64,000 nt of DNA from Paracoccaceae bacterium. Its GTDB lineage: Bacteria > Pseudomonadota > Alphaproteobacteria > Rhodobacterales > Rhodobacteraceae. The notes under the pieces are model-generated. The model ran no database searches and was not told the DNA's origin. It worked only from the letters and a program-made list of their open reading frames with translations. Of this stretch, positions 1-8,489 are shown piece by piece. Position numbers and translations under genes: made by a program. Within the stretch, counting starts at the first letter, position 1; each line of letters begins with the position of its first letter. The DNA lies in the NCBI GenBank assembly GCA_027486345.1, contig JAIXPH010000001.1, positions 1-64,000 of the forward strand. The letters run 5' to 3'.

Positions 1-190
1 CGCGCGTTTTCATTTCTGACAAAGCTCGCAAGGCAGGGCCAAACTCTCTGGGAGAGAGTTTGGTCCTGCCGCCTTAGGTCCGAGTGCAGACCGCCGGGCT
101 AAGCGCCTCTGGCGCGCAGCCCGAGGGGGCGGGCTGCGCGCGGACCGGGACTTTGGGTCCCGGTCCGACCCCAAGCGTTTCGCTTGACCC
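1..190. repeat. Cluster of four consecutive hairpins, non-coding
   Basis: Four inverted repeats follow one another. The first pairs 32-49 with 53-70: an 18-bp stem with a single G-T pair and a GGG loop. The second pairs GCGCGCAGCCC (112-122) with 131-141. The third pairs CGGACCGGGAC (141-151) with 157-167. The fourth pairs CAAGCG (172-177) with 181-186. None is followed by a clear T-tract, so a plain terminator is not obvious. The reading frames crossing this stretch look like shadows. It could be an intergenic repeat or a structured RNA. From 191 to 423, upstream of the helicase, I see no gene. Confidence 0.6.
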
Positions 191-423
191 AATTCCCTTG
201 ACTCCGCGCCCCTTTTCCCCCATCTGCACACCACGCCCGCCCTCCGCTGCCGCGTGAGCAGCCCCCGATGGGGAGACGGATCGGGCCCAAGGTTCCCACC
301 TTCACGCAGGGGTTCCGCGTCGCAAACGGCTTCTTCCACGGGGAAGGGGTGAGGATGCGCCGCCCGACCTGCCTGCTGCGCTGGACGCAGCCCCTTGGCG
401 GCATCCCCGCCCGAGAAAGACAC

Positions 424-1848
424 ATGACCACATTCGCAGACCTGGGCCTGTCGCCCAAGATCCTGAAAGCGTTGGAAAAGACCACGCTGAAAGACCCCAC
501 CCCGATTCAGGTGCAGGCCATCCCGCACATCATGAAGGGAAAAGACCTGATGGGTCTGGCCCAGACCGGCACGGGCAAGACCGCCGCCTTCGGCCTGCCG
601 CTCTTGCACCGCATCCTCGACCTCGGCCATCCGCCGAGCCCGCGCCGCGTGCGCGCGCTGATCCTTGCGCCGACGCGCGAACTCGTCAGCCAGATCCACG
701 ACAATCTGACCGTTTTCACCAAGGGCACCGCCGTCAAGGTGCTGATGGTGGTGGGCGGGGCCTCGCTCAACAAGCAATCCATGTCGCTGGCACGCGGCGC
801 GGATATCCTTGTGGCCACCCCGGGCCGCCTGATCGACCTGTTGGAACGTGGCGATGTCAGCCTTGTCGACACCGGCTATCTGGTGCTGGATGAGGCCGAT
901 CACATGCTGGACATGGGCTTCATCCATGCCCTGCGCAAGATCGCCGTGCACATCCCGCAACGCCGCCAGACCCTGCTGTTCTCGGCCACCATGCCCAAGG
1001 ATATCGAGGAAATCGCCGCGACCTACCTGCGCGATCCGGTCCGCGTGCAGGTCTCGCCCCCCGGCAAACCGGCGGACAAGATCGTGCAGGGCGTGCATTT
1101 CATCCCGAATGGCGACAAGGCCAAGCTTCTGGAAAGCTATCTCTTGAAGCATCCGGGCGAACAGGCGCTGGTCTTTGGCCGCACCAAGCACGGGTCGGAA
1201 AAGCTGATGAAGCTCTTGGCGACCTGGGGTTTCAAGGTCGGCTCCATCCACGGCAACAAGAGCCAGAACCAGCGTGACCGCACCCTGACCGAATTCCGCA
1301 ATGCCGAGTTGGACATTCTGGTGGCCACCGACGTTGCCGCGCGCGGGATCGACATTCCGGGGGTGCGCCATGTCTATAACTACGACATGCCAAACGTGCC
1401 GGAAAACTATGTCCACCGCATCGGCCGCACCGCGCGGGCGGGGGCCGAGGGCAATGCCATCGCCTTCTGCGCACCGGCGGAGATGGGCGAATTCCTCGCC
1501 GTCGAGAAGCTGTTGAAAAAGCCGATCCCGGTTGTGGGCGGCGCGCCTTGGGCCGCCGATGTCGTCGCAGCCGCGCCGAAACCGAACCAGAATCGCGGCG
1601 GCGGACGTCCCGGCGGGCAAAAACCGCAAGGCGCGAAACCCGCACGGTCCTTTGGGGAAGGTCGCCCGCAAGGCGAAGCTCGGGGCGAAGGCCGTCCCCA
1701 ATCGGCCAAACCGCAGGGCGGAAAACCCGCAGGGGCACGGCCGCACGCGGCCAAGCCCGCGGGGGGTGGCCAATCCCCGCGCCGCAGCGAAGGCGGGGCC
1801 GCAGGCGGCCAACGCCGCCCGCAATCGGGTGGCCAGCGCCGGGGCTGA
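424..1848 (+). CDS. rhlE: DEAD-box ATP-dependent RNA helicase, RhlE-like
   Basis: This cytoplasmic RNA helicase of 474 residues probably remodels structured RNA or ribosome assembly intermediates. The superfamily 2 motifs are in order: PTPIQ Q-motif near 26-30, AQTGTGKT at 46-53, PTRELV near 83-88, DEAD at 156-159, SAT at 187-189 and HRIGRTARAG at 331-340. After about residue 365 comes a low-complexity basic tail rich in Gly, Arg, Pro and Gln, typical of RhlE-type helicases that bind RNA with the tail. The frame is open upstream to 268, but ATG 424 gives the standard N-terminus (MTTFADLGL). It stands alone, and its 3' end is followed by a copy of the recurrent structured element. Assignment to RhlE rather than another DEAD subgroup rests on the tail and overall similarity. 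Confidence 0.9.
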   Translation: MTTFADLGLSPKILKALEKTTLKDPTPIQVQAIPHIMKGKDLMGLAQTGTGKTAAFGLPLLHRILDLGHPPSPRRVRALILAPTRELVSQIHDNLTVFTKGTAVKVLMVVGGASLNKQSMSLARGADILVATPGRLIDLLERGDVSLVDTGYLVLDEADHMLDMGFIHALRKIAVHIPQRRQTLLFSATMPKDIEEIAATYLRDPVRVQVSPPGKPADKIVQGVHFIPNGDKAKLLESYLLKHPGEQALVFGRTKHGSEKLMKLLATWGFKVGSIHGNKSQNQRDRTLTEFRNAELDILVATDVAARGIDIPGVRHVYNYDMPNVPENYVHRIGRTARAGAEGNAIAFCAPAEMGEFLAVEKLLKKPIPVVGGAPWAADVVAAAPKPNQNRGGGRPGGQKPQGAKPARSFGEGRPQGEARGEGRPQSAKPQGGKPAGARPHAAKPAGGGQSPRRSEGGAAGGQRRPQSGGQRRG

Positions 1849-1857
1849 TCCGCACGC

Positions 1858-1913
1858 TTCCCCGTTGATCAAATATCCTCGGGTGGGTCCGGGAGGGTGG
1901 AAAACCCTCCCGG
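1858..1913 (+). repeat. Recurrent 3' element, copy E (CAAATATCC core plus hairpin)
   Basis: Ten bases after the helicase stop, TTCCCCGTTG (1858-1867) is followed by CAAATATCC (1870-1878) and a CGGG run. A perfect 10-bp hairpin follows: CCGGGAGGGT (1889-1898) pairs with 1904-1913, then a pyrimidine-rich CCTTCTCTTTTCC. The hairpin plus pyrimidine tract could act as an intrinsic terminator. The core recurs at four other places in the window. Confidence 0.6.
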
Positions 1914-1975
1914 CCTTCTCTTTTCCCCGGGGCCCCGCTCTTTCCCATCCCGAAGCGATGCGCTAATCCCCGCTC

Positions 1976-2554
1976 ATGGCAAAGCTCTACTTCCACTTCT
2001 CGACCATGAACGCAGGCAAATCGACCCTGCTGCTGCAAGCCGCGCATAACTACCGCGAAGGCGGCATGGCGACCTATCTGATCACCGCGCAATTCGACAA
2101 TCGCGCCGGTGAAGGCCGGATCGCCAGCCGCATCGGCATTGGCGAGACCGCCGACACCTTCGCCCCCGGCGAGGATCTGTTCGCCAAATTGCACGCCCGC
2201 CTGTCGCAAGGCCCCGTTGCCTGCGTCTTCATCGATGAGGCGCAGTTCCTGTCCAAGGATCAGGTCTGGCAACTGGCCCGCGCAGTGGATGACCTGAAGG
2301 TGCCGGTCATGTGCTACGGCCTGCGGGTGGACTTTCAGGGCAACCTCTTCCCCGGCTCCGCCGCCCTGCTGGCTTGGGCCGATGAGATGCGTGAGGTCCG
2401 CACGATCTGCCACTGCGGAAAGAAGGCCACGATGGTGATCCGCCGCGGCCCCGATGGCCGCGCCCTGACGGCGGGGGAACAGGTGGTGATCGGCGGGAAT
2501 GAAACCTATGTCAGCCTCTGCCGCAAACACTGGCGCGAGGCTGTGGGGGACTGA
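1976..2554 (+). CDS. tdk: Thymidine kinase
   Basis: Phosphorylates thymidine (and deoxyuridine) with ATP to feed dTMP in pyrimidine salvage. It has 192 residues, the usual length of type II thymidine kinases. The P-loop MNAGKST lies at 11-17 and the Walker B-like FIDEAQFL at 85-92. A structural zinc site can be read as Cys145, Cys147, Cys182 and His185. ATG 1976 gives the family N-terminus (MAKLYFHFSTMNAGKS), although no strong Shine-Dalgarno precedes it. It is convergent with a DMT-family exporter, and a double hairpin fills the gap. Its function fits the nucleoside salvage operon 6-12 kb downstream, but it is a separate transcription unit. Confidence 0.95.
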   Translation: MAKLYFHFSTMNAGKSTLLLQAAHNYREGGMATYLITAQFDNRAGEGRIASRIGIGETADTFAPGEDLFAKLHARLSQGPVACVFIDEAQFLSKDQVWQLARAVDDLKVPVMCYGLRVDFQGNLFPGSAALLAWADEMREVRTICHCGKKATMVIRRGPDGRALTAGEQVVIGGNETYVSLCRKHWREAVGD

Positions 2555-2556
2555 GA

Positions 2557-2601
2557 CAAATTCCTTTGAAGGAATTTGCAAAAATCTTCAAAGATTTTTG
2601 C
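2557..2601. terminator. Double hairpin between convergent tdk and DMT exporter genes
   Basis: Two perfect stems sit back to back. CAAATTCCTT (2557-2566) pairs with AAGGAATTTG (2569-2578), and GCAAAAATCTT (2578-2588) pairs with AAGATTTTTGC (2591-2601). Both are nearly symmetric and AT-rich, so together they can end transcription from either side. Each strand has a short T-run at the base of a stem. Confidence 0.65.
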
Positions 2602-2602
2602 G

Positions 2603-3520
2603 TTACGCCACCTCGGTCTGGCGCGCCCGCAGCGCGATCATCGTCCCTGCCGCCACGATCAGCGCCATGCCGACCACCGCCATCGGCTCCAGCCCCTTGC
2701 CCCACAGCACCCATGTCCAGAAGGCCGAAGCGGGCAGGATGACGTATTCCAGCACGCTGGCCTTGCTGGCATCGGTGATCTGATAGGCGCGGATCATCAT
2801 GCCCACGCCCAGAAGCGAGCCCGCCGCCTGCACAAAGGTCCAGAAATAGAACGTCCCCGACGGCCAGACCGGCCCGCGCTGCAGAAAACCGTCGGAACCG
2901 GCGGGCACGGCCAGCGGCGCAAGCCACAGCGCAAGCATCCCCACCGCGCCGATGATCCCCAGCATGGTGAAGAATCCGGCCAGCAAGGTCTCGGCACTTT
3001 CCTGCGCGCACCATTCGCGGGTGGCGATGTTGCCCATCGCATACATCGCCCCGGCGATCACCGGCAGCAGGGCGGGCAGCGACGCCCCGCCCATCGCCTC
3101 GGGTCCTAACACAAGGATGACGCCGGCAAAGCCTGTCACCACCGCAACGATCCGCACCGGACCGATGGCATGGCCATAGACAAAGCGAGAGATCAGCAAG
3201 ACCCAGATCGGCGCGGTGAACAGCCCCGCCGCCACCAAGGCAACATCAAGAAACGCCAGCGCGCCGAAATAGATCACCATCGCGCAGCCATGGATCGCCG
3301 ACCGCGCCACCACGGCGCGCAGACGCACCGGGCGCAGGCGCAGCCCCAAGGGGATGGCCGCCAGCCCCAGCAGCGCCATCGCCATCACCGTTCGGGTAAA
3401 GTGGAACTGCCACAGCCCCGCTTCGGACGCGATGACACGCACGTAATTGTCGGTAAAGCCGATCACCATCGCATAGACCGTGATCAGCCCGGCTGCCGCC
3501 ACTGTGCGGTCCTTGGTCAT
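2603..3520 (-). CDS. DMT-superfamily (EamA) transporter
   Basis: An inner-membrane exporter or permease of the drug/metabolite transporter superfamily, 305 residues, with about ten hydrophobic segments arranged as two EamA repeats. The substrate cannot be told from sequence. The ATG at 3520 (MTKDRTVAAAG) is chosen over an upstream in-frame start at 3661, because the extra 47 residues are hydrophilic, overlap the divergent acyl-CoA ligase and do not resemble a transporter N-terminus. It is the first of three EamA proteins in this window (others near 43.9 and 51.2 kb) and is transcribed divergently from the acyl-CoA ligase, with about 106 bp between starts. Confidence 0.8.
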   Translation of the reverse strand: MTKDRTVAAAGLITVYAMVIGFTDNYVRVIASEAGLWQFHFTRTVMAMALLGLAAIPLGLRLRPVRLRAVVARSAIHGCAMVIYFGALAFLDVALVAAGLFTAPIWVLLISRFVYGHAIGPVRIVAVVTGFAGVILVLGPEAMGGASLPALLPVIAGAMYAMGNIATREWCAQESAETLLAGFFTMLGIIGAVGMLALWLAPLAVPAGSDGFLQRGPVWPSGTFYFWTFVQAAGSLLGVGMMIRAYQITDASKASVLEYVILPASAFWTWVLWGKGLEPMAVVGMALIVAAGTMIALRARQTEVA

Positions 3521-3626
3521 GGTGCCTCGCCTTTCGTCCCACTCCACATTCCCAAGAACCCTGCTAACCTGCGGCAAGCGCGTCCGAAAGCGACATGCGG
3601 GCGGCGATTGAACCGGGGAGAGCGGA

Positions 3627-5255
3627 ATGGGTTGGTTGGCGGATGAATCCGGGCTGGGCAAATGCGCGGCGAATTACGTTCCGCTGACTCCCTTGTCCTT
3701 TCTCAGGCGCGCCGCCGACATTCACGCCAACCGCTTGGCGGTGGTCTGGAGGGAGACACGCTGGACCTATGCCAACTATGCCGGTCAGGTCAGTCGCCTT
3801 GCCTCGGGCCTCGCGCGACGGGGGATCGTGCCGGGGGATGTGGTGGCGACGCTGATGCCCAACATTCCGCAGCAGGCGGTGGCGCATTTCGGCGTGCCTG
3901 CGGCGGGGGCGATCCTGAACACCATCAACATCCGTCTCGATGCCGATACGGTGGCCTATATCTTCGGCCATGCGGGGGCGAAGATCGTGCTCTGCGACAC
4001 GGCCTTCCTCCCGCTTGCAGAAGAGGCGATCCGCCGGATGGACGGCCCCGCGCCCCTGATCGTCGAGGTGGCGGATCACGGTTTCACGCCGTCCGGCCAT
4101 TTCCTGACATGGAATCAGTTGCTTGAAGGCGGGGACCCTCAGGCAGACTGGGTGATGCCCGAGGATGAATGGGAATCCATCGCCATCAACTACACCTCCG
4201 GCACCACGGGGCGGCCAAAGGGCGTGGTCTACCACCACCGGGGGGCCTATCTCTCCGCCACGGCGAATGTGATCTCATGGCGGATGGTGCTGCTTCCGGT
4301 CTATCTGACCATCGTGCCGCTGTTCCATTGCAACGGCTGGACCCACACTTGGATGTTGCCCGCCGTCGCAGGCACTTTGGTCTGTTGCCGCGACATCACC
4401 GCCAAGGCGATCTACGATGCCATCGCGGATGAGGGCGTCACCCATTTCGGCGGCGCGCCCATCGTCTTGAACACCATGATCAACTGCAAGTCTGAGGACC
4501 GCCGCCCCTTCGGCCACATTGTCGAGGTGTTCACCGCCGGTGCGCCGCCGCCTGCCGCGACGCTTGCCGCCTTTGAACCCCTGGGGTTCAACGTCACCCA
4601 AGTCTACGGCCTGACGGAAACCTATGGCCCGGCCACCGAATGCACATGGCGCGCGGAATGGGACGATGCGCCCCCCGCAGACCGCGCCGCCTACAAGGCG
4701 CGCACCGGTGTTGCCATGCCCATGCTGGAAGGGGCCGAGGTCCACGACAGCCACGGACAGCCGGTCCCCCGCGACGGCCAGCATCTGGGGGAAATCGCCA
4801 TGCGCGGCAACATGGTGATGAAGGGCTATTACAAGAACCCCACCGCCACCGCCGAGGCATTCAAGGGCGGCTGGTTCCGCTCTGGCGACATCGCGTTCCA
4901 GCACCCCGACGGTTATATCAAGATCACCGACCGTGCGAAGGACATCATCATCTCGGGCGGTGAGAACGTCAGCTCGGTCGAGGTGGAGGGCGCCTTGATG
5001 CACCACCCCGCCGTCAGTCTTTGCGCCGTGGTGGCCAAGCCCGATGACAAATGGGGCGAGGTGCCTTGCGCCTTTGTCGAGTTGAAACCGGGACATGCGG
5101 CGACAGAACAGGAACTGATCGCCTTTTGCCGCGAACGGCTGGCCGGGTTCAAGACGCCGAAACATGTGGTCTTTGCCGACCTGCCCAAGACATCCACGGG
5201 CAAGATCCAGAAATTCGAACTGCGCGCCGTGGCCAAGCTGATGGGCACCACCTGA
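3627..5255 (+). CDS. Acyl-CoA synthetase (AMP-forming), DmdB/medium-chain type
   Basis: Activates a carboxylic acid to its CoA thioester through an acyl-adenylate. It has 542 residues. The ATP-binding signature YTSGTTGRPKG lies near 190-200, an adenylation core (VYGLTETYGP) near 328, the hinge SGDIAFQHPDGYIKITDR near 416, and the C-terminal catalytic lysine in KTSTGKIQKFELR near 520-532. The N-terminus (PLTPLSFLRRAADIH) matches the family that includes DmdB, the 3-methylmercaptopropionyl-CoA ligase of roseobacters, as well as general short/medium-chain ligases. DmdB identity is only a possibility, since no other dmd genes are nearby. It appears monocistronic. Confidence 0.85.
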   Translation: MGWLADESGLGKCAANYVPLTPLSFLRRAADIHANRLAVVWRETRWTYANYAGQVSRLASGLARRGIVPGDVVATLMPNIPQQAVAHFGVPAAGAILNTINIRLDADTVAYIFGHAGAKIVLCDTAFLPLAEEAIRRMDGPAPLIVEVADHGFTPSGHFLTWNQLLEGGDPQADWVMPEDEWESIAINYTSGTTGRPKGVVYHHRGAYLSATANVISWRMVLLPVYLTIVPLFHCNGWTHTWMLPAVAGTLVCCRDITAKAIYDAIADEGVTHFGGAPIVLNTMINCKSEDRRPFGHIVEVFTAGAPPPAATLAAFEPLGFNVTQVYGLTETYGPATECTWRAEWDDAPPADRAAYKARTGVAMPMLEGAEVHDSHGQPVPRDGQHLGEIAMRGNMVMKGYYKNPTATAEAFKGGWFRSGDIAFQHPDGYIKITDRAKDIIISGGENVSSVEVEGALMHHPAVSLCAVVAKPDDKWGEVPCAFVELKPGHAATEQELIAFCRERLAGFKTPKHVVFADLPKTSTGKIQKFELRAVAKLMGTT

Positions 5256-5377
5256 AGGGACAGGCGCCCCCCACCGGGGCCAAGGCATTTGCAGCATTGC
5301 CAATGTTGTGGCGGCAGGGGGCATCGGCTATCCTTGCGTGAATTGTGCCCAGACCAAGGCAGGAACGGCCCCCGCGC

Positions 5378-6415
5378 ATGACCGCGCTCAAGAAATACCA
5401 GCGGCTGGAAAGCCCCGGCCTCTGGCGCGAAACCTCTGACTCCCAGAGGCGCGAAGTCGTGGTTGCCTTTCGCAAGGCGACCTTGGTGCTGTTCGATCCA
5501 CGCACCGAAACGCCGCTGTCGCATTGGTCGCTGCCCGCCGTCGAACGCCGCAACCCCGGCGAGGTGCCCGCCCTGTTCAGCCCCGGCGACGAGGCCGAGG
5601 AAAGCGTGGAAATCGACGACGTCGACATGATCGCCGCCATCGAAAAGGTCCGCAGCGTGGTCCGGCGGCGCACGCCGCGTCCGGGCCGGTTGCGCGGCAC
5701 GATCCTCGGGACGATGCTGCTGGCGGTCGTGGCCGTGGGGGTGATCTTCCTGCCCGAGACGATCTACACCCACACCGCCCGCGTGCTGCCCCATGCCACC
5801 CGCGCGGCGCTGGGGACGGCGGCGCTGGTGGATATCCAGCGCCTGACCGGTGCCGCTTGCACCACACCCAAAGGGACGGCGGCACTCGGCAAGCTGTCGG
5901 AACGGCTTTATGGCGTCGCCGGGCCTGCGATCTTTGTGCTGCCCGAAGGGTTGACCCATCCCGCCCATTTGCCGGGGCCGATCACGCTGTTGCCCGCTGC
6001 CGCCGTGCAAGGCCAGCGCACGCCCGAGGCGACGGCGGGGTTCGTCCTTGCCGCCGGGCTGCGCGCCAATGGTGTGGACCCCATGGTGCCATTGTTGCGC
6101 CATGCCGGGCTGATGGCGACGGTGCGCTTGCTGGCGACGGGCGTTCTGCCCGCCGGGGCCTTGGCAGGCTTTGGCGAGGTTTTTCTGGCCACCCCCGACC
6201 AACCGCCCGGCGACGAGGCGATGTTGGCCGCGTTCCAGACGGCCAAGCTGTCCTCGGCCCCTTACGGCTATGCGCTGGATGCCAGCGGCGAGACGACGCT
6301 TGGCCTGATCGAGGCTGACCCGTGGCGCAGCGGCACACCTGACCCCGTCCTGCGCGCCGAGGAGTGGGACGCGCTCAAGGCCATCTGCACAGCACCGCTG
6401 CCGGGACAGGGCTGA
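5378..6415 (+). CDS. Conserved hypothetical protein with one membrane segment
   Basis: I do not recognise a family. The protein has 345 residues from ATG 5378 (preceded by AGGAA at 5361-5365); a GTG at 5345 would add 11 residues. Residues 1-100 are hydrophilic with an acidic stretch (EEADEAEESVEIDDVD-like). Near residue 105-125 a single hydrophobic segment (GTMLLAVVAVGVIFLP) follows an arginine-rich patch (RRRTPRPGRLRG), predicting a cytoplasmic N-terminus and a periplasmic C-terminal domain of about 220 residues. That domain is rich in Ala, Gly, Leu and Pro with few Cys. It may be a peptidase-like or envelope protein, but no catalytic motif is clear. It converges with the SPOR gene. Confidence 0.6.
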   Translation: MTALKKYQRLESPGLWRETSDSQRREVVVAFRKATLVLFDPRTETPLSHWSLPAVERRNPGEVPALFSPGDEAEESVEIDDVDMIAAIEKVRSVVRRRTPRPGRLRGTILGTMLLAVVAVGVIFLPETIYTHTARVLPHATRAALGTAALVDIQRLTGAACTTPKGTAALGKLSERLYGVAGPAIFVLPEGLTHPAHLPGPITLLPAAAVQGQRTPEATAGFVLAAGLRANGVDPMVPLLRHAGLMATVRLLATGVLPAGALAGFGEVFLATPDQPPGDEAMLAAFQTAKLSSAPYGYALDASGETTLGLIEADPWRSGTPDPVLRAEEWDALKAICTAPLPGQG

Positions 6416-6424
6416 CCCGATGGG

Positions 6425-6454
6425 CCCTGCCCCTCGTTGACCGGGGCGGCAGGG
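6425..6454. terminator. Possible bidirectional terminator hairpin
   Basis: CCCTGCC (6425-6431) can pair with GGCAGGG (6448-6454) across a GC-rich loop that can add further CC/GG pairs. It lies between two convergent genes. There is no good T-tract, so this is tentative. Confidence 0.35.
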
Positions 6455-6480
6455 GGCAGTCTGGCCTGTGCCGTGCTGAC

Positions 6481-7773
6481 CTAGCGGATGAACGCGTCAC
6501 CAAAGCCCGCGCCGCGCACGGTGCCCAGCGCCTGTTGTGCCTTTGCCGCGCTGGCAAAGGGACCGGCGAGGATGACCTTTAAGCCCTTGGCCTTTTGCGA
6601 GGCGACAGGCAGACCCGCCGCCGAAAGCCGGGCAACCGCGCCTTGGGCGTTAGACGGATCACCGAAGGCACCGACCTGAATGTATGCCGCGCGCGCCGCC
6701 GGTGCCGCCGTAAGTGTCGCCGTCGGGGCGGTCATGGAGGACACGGTCACGCGACGGGTCGGTTGGACCGCCGCAGGTGCAGCCGTCTGCGTCCCGACAT
6801 AAACCAATCCGTTGGCGTTCGGGATCGTCACGGCCTCGGCTGGGATGTCGCGGGTCCAGATCTGGTCTTGCTGTGCCTGCCCTTGCGCGGTGCCCAGTCC
6901 ACGCATCGGGTTCAGGCGATCATCTTTCCAGGACAGGACATATCCCTTCGGCACCGGCGGGGTTGCCGCCACGCGGTTGGGTGCGGGGGCCGTCACGACG
7001 GGGGCCGTCAACGCCACGCGGGGCGCTGCGCGTTCGGGCATCGTCGCCTCCAGCGCCACATCGGCGGGGCTGGTGCTGCGCGCACCTGCGGACGGGGTCA
7101 GAGCGGCCCCGACGACAGCACGACCGGGGAACACCGGCGCGCGCCAGCCCGTCAGGCTGCCATCGCCGCGCGTGCAGACAAGGGCCGAGCCACCATCGCT
7201 GAGCGCGACACGCTGCAAGACCGGGGCCGACTTGAAACAGGCGATACGGTTGCCATTGGCCGCACCCACCGGCAGGACCGGGGCCGCCGTCGGCGCGGGC
7301 ACCGCAGCCGTCACCGCAGGCGCGGTGATCGGCGAAGGCAAGGGCGCTTGCGCCGGACGCTGGATCGTCAGGTCCGGGGCGCGCAGCACGGGCGCGGCAG
7401 CCACCGTCGCCGGGGCCAGCGGCACGCGCGCGGTCGCGGCGGGCGCAGGCATCGCGGTCGCGGTCATCGTGTTGGCCGGCACGTCTTCCGCCTGGGCGTC
7501 GAGCGCCGCGGCCGCCTCGCGCGCCTGCTGAAAGGTGGGTGTGGCCCCGCACAACGCCTTGCGATCCGGCCCGACGCGGGGGACCCAGCGCACCGTCCCG
7601 CCCAAACCGGCGCGCAGGAAGACGCAGCCGCGGCTGTCCACATATTGCTGCTGGGTATAGCCCGACGGAGGCAACTCCCGCGGGCCACCCACATTGGCCA
7701 CCGTTTGCGCGGCTGCCTGCCCACCGATCAAAACGGCGGCAAGGGCGGCCGCCGACAACACTTTCGACATCAT
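6481..7773 (-). CDS. Secreted SPOR-domain protein
   Basis: A probable periplasmic protein that binds glycan-denuded peptidoglycan at division sites through a C-terminal SPOR domain. It has 430 residues from ATG 7773; an upstream GTG/ATG frame to 7803 is possible. A signal peptide is evident (MMSKVLSAAALAAVLIGG followed by QAAAQT, with AxA-type cleavage). Residues 35-90 contain two Cys (RGCVFLRAG, KALCGATP) of a short domain, a second Cys pair lies mid-protein, and the middle is Ala/Pro-rich and probably disordered. The last 70 residues (IQVGAFGDPSNAQGAVARL ... LAGPF) carry the SPOR signature. Catalytic function is not expected. It is transcribed alone, downstream of the upp operon. Confidence 0.8.
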   Translation of the reverse strand: MMSKVLSAAALAAVLIGGQAAAQTVANVGGPRELPPSGYTQQQYVDSRGCVFLRAGLGGTVRWVPRVGPDRKALCGATPTFQQAREAAAALDAQAEDVPANTMTATAMPAPAATARVPLAPATVAAAPVLRAPDLTIQRPAQAPLPSPITAPAVTAAVPAPTAAPVLPVGAANGNRIACFKSAPVLQRVALSDGGSALVCTRGDGSLTGWRAPVFPGRAVVGAALTPSAGARSTSPADVALEATMPERAAPRVALTAPVVTAPAPNRVAATPPVPKGYVLSWKDDRLNPMRGLGTAQGQAQQDQIWTRDIPAEAVTIPNANGLVYVGTQTAAPAAVQPTRRVTVSSMTAPTATLTAAPAARAAYIQVGAFGDPSNAQGAVARLSAAGLPVASQKAKGLKVILAGPFASAAKAQQALGTVRGAGFGDAFIR

Positions 7774-7841
7774 GACTACCCCAAGGTGCGTTGAGGAAAC
7801 CATGCGGCAGGATCGGCCCTGAGTAAAGAGGGATACACCCG

Positions 7842-8474
7842 TTATTTTGTGCCAAACATACGGTCGCCCGCATCCCCTAGGCCCGGGACAATATATCCAT
7901 GGTCATTCAAATGGCTGTCCACAGATGCTGTGACGATCGGCACATCGGGATGGGCCTCTTTCATCCGCGCGATGCCTTCGGGCGCGGCCAGAAGGCAAAG
8001 GAATCGGATGTTTTTCGCCCCGTTCTTCTTGATCAAGTCCACCGCCGCCGCGCTGGAATTGCCGGTGGCAAGCATCGGATCGACGACGATGGTCACCCGC
8101 TCTTCCAGATGGTCGGGCAGCTTGCAGTAATACTGTACGGGTTGCAGGGTCTCGGGGTCACGGTAAAGACCGACAAAGCCCACCCGCGCCGCCGGGATCA
8201 GTTCAAGGATACCGTCCAGCAAGCCATTGCCCGCACGCAGAATCGACACCAGCGCCAGTTTCTTGCCCTCGATCGCCGGGGCGTCCATCGGCTCTAGCGG
8301 TGTTTCGATGCGCTTGGTGGTCATCGGCAGTTCGCGTGTGACCTCATAGGCCAGAAGCAGGCTGATCTCGCGCAACAGTTGGCGGAACGAGGCAGTCGAC
8401 GTGTCCTTTTCCCGCATCAGGGTCAGCTTGTGCTGCACCAGAGGGTGCGAAACGACGGTCAGATGGTCCAGCAT
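7842..8474 (-). CDS. upp: Uracil phosphoribosyltransferase
   Basis: Converts uracil and PRPP to UMP. It has 210 residues, the usual length. The PRPP-binding loop [18 protein letters not shown] lies near 132-149. The uracil-binding C-terminal region ([17 protein letters not shown]) closes the protein. It is the last gene of cdd-deoA-deoB-add-upp, 15 bp after add. Together these genes deaminate and phosphorolyse nucleosides, send deoxyribose-1-P toward central carbon and recover the uracil as UMP. Confidence 0.97.
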   Translation of the reverse strand: MLDHLTVVSHPLVQHKLTLMREKDTSTASFRQLLREISLLLAYEVTRELPMTTKRIETPLEPMDAPAIEGKKLALVSILRAGNGLLDGILELIPAARVGFVGLYRDPETLQPVQYYCKLPDHLEERVTIVVDPMLATGNSSAAAVDLIKKNGAKNIRFLCLLAAPEGIARMKEAHPDVPIVTASVDSHLNDHGYIVPGLGDAGDRMFGTK

Positions 8475-8489
8475 GGGCAGCCCCCGGGT

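Noticed and set aside
10-1872. 620-residue frame on the minus strand opposite the RhlE-like helicase
   Set aside because: It lies wholly antisense to a clear DEAD-box gene, is low in normal protein features, and results from GC-biased codon third positions.
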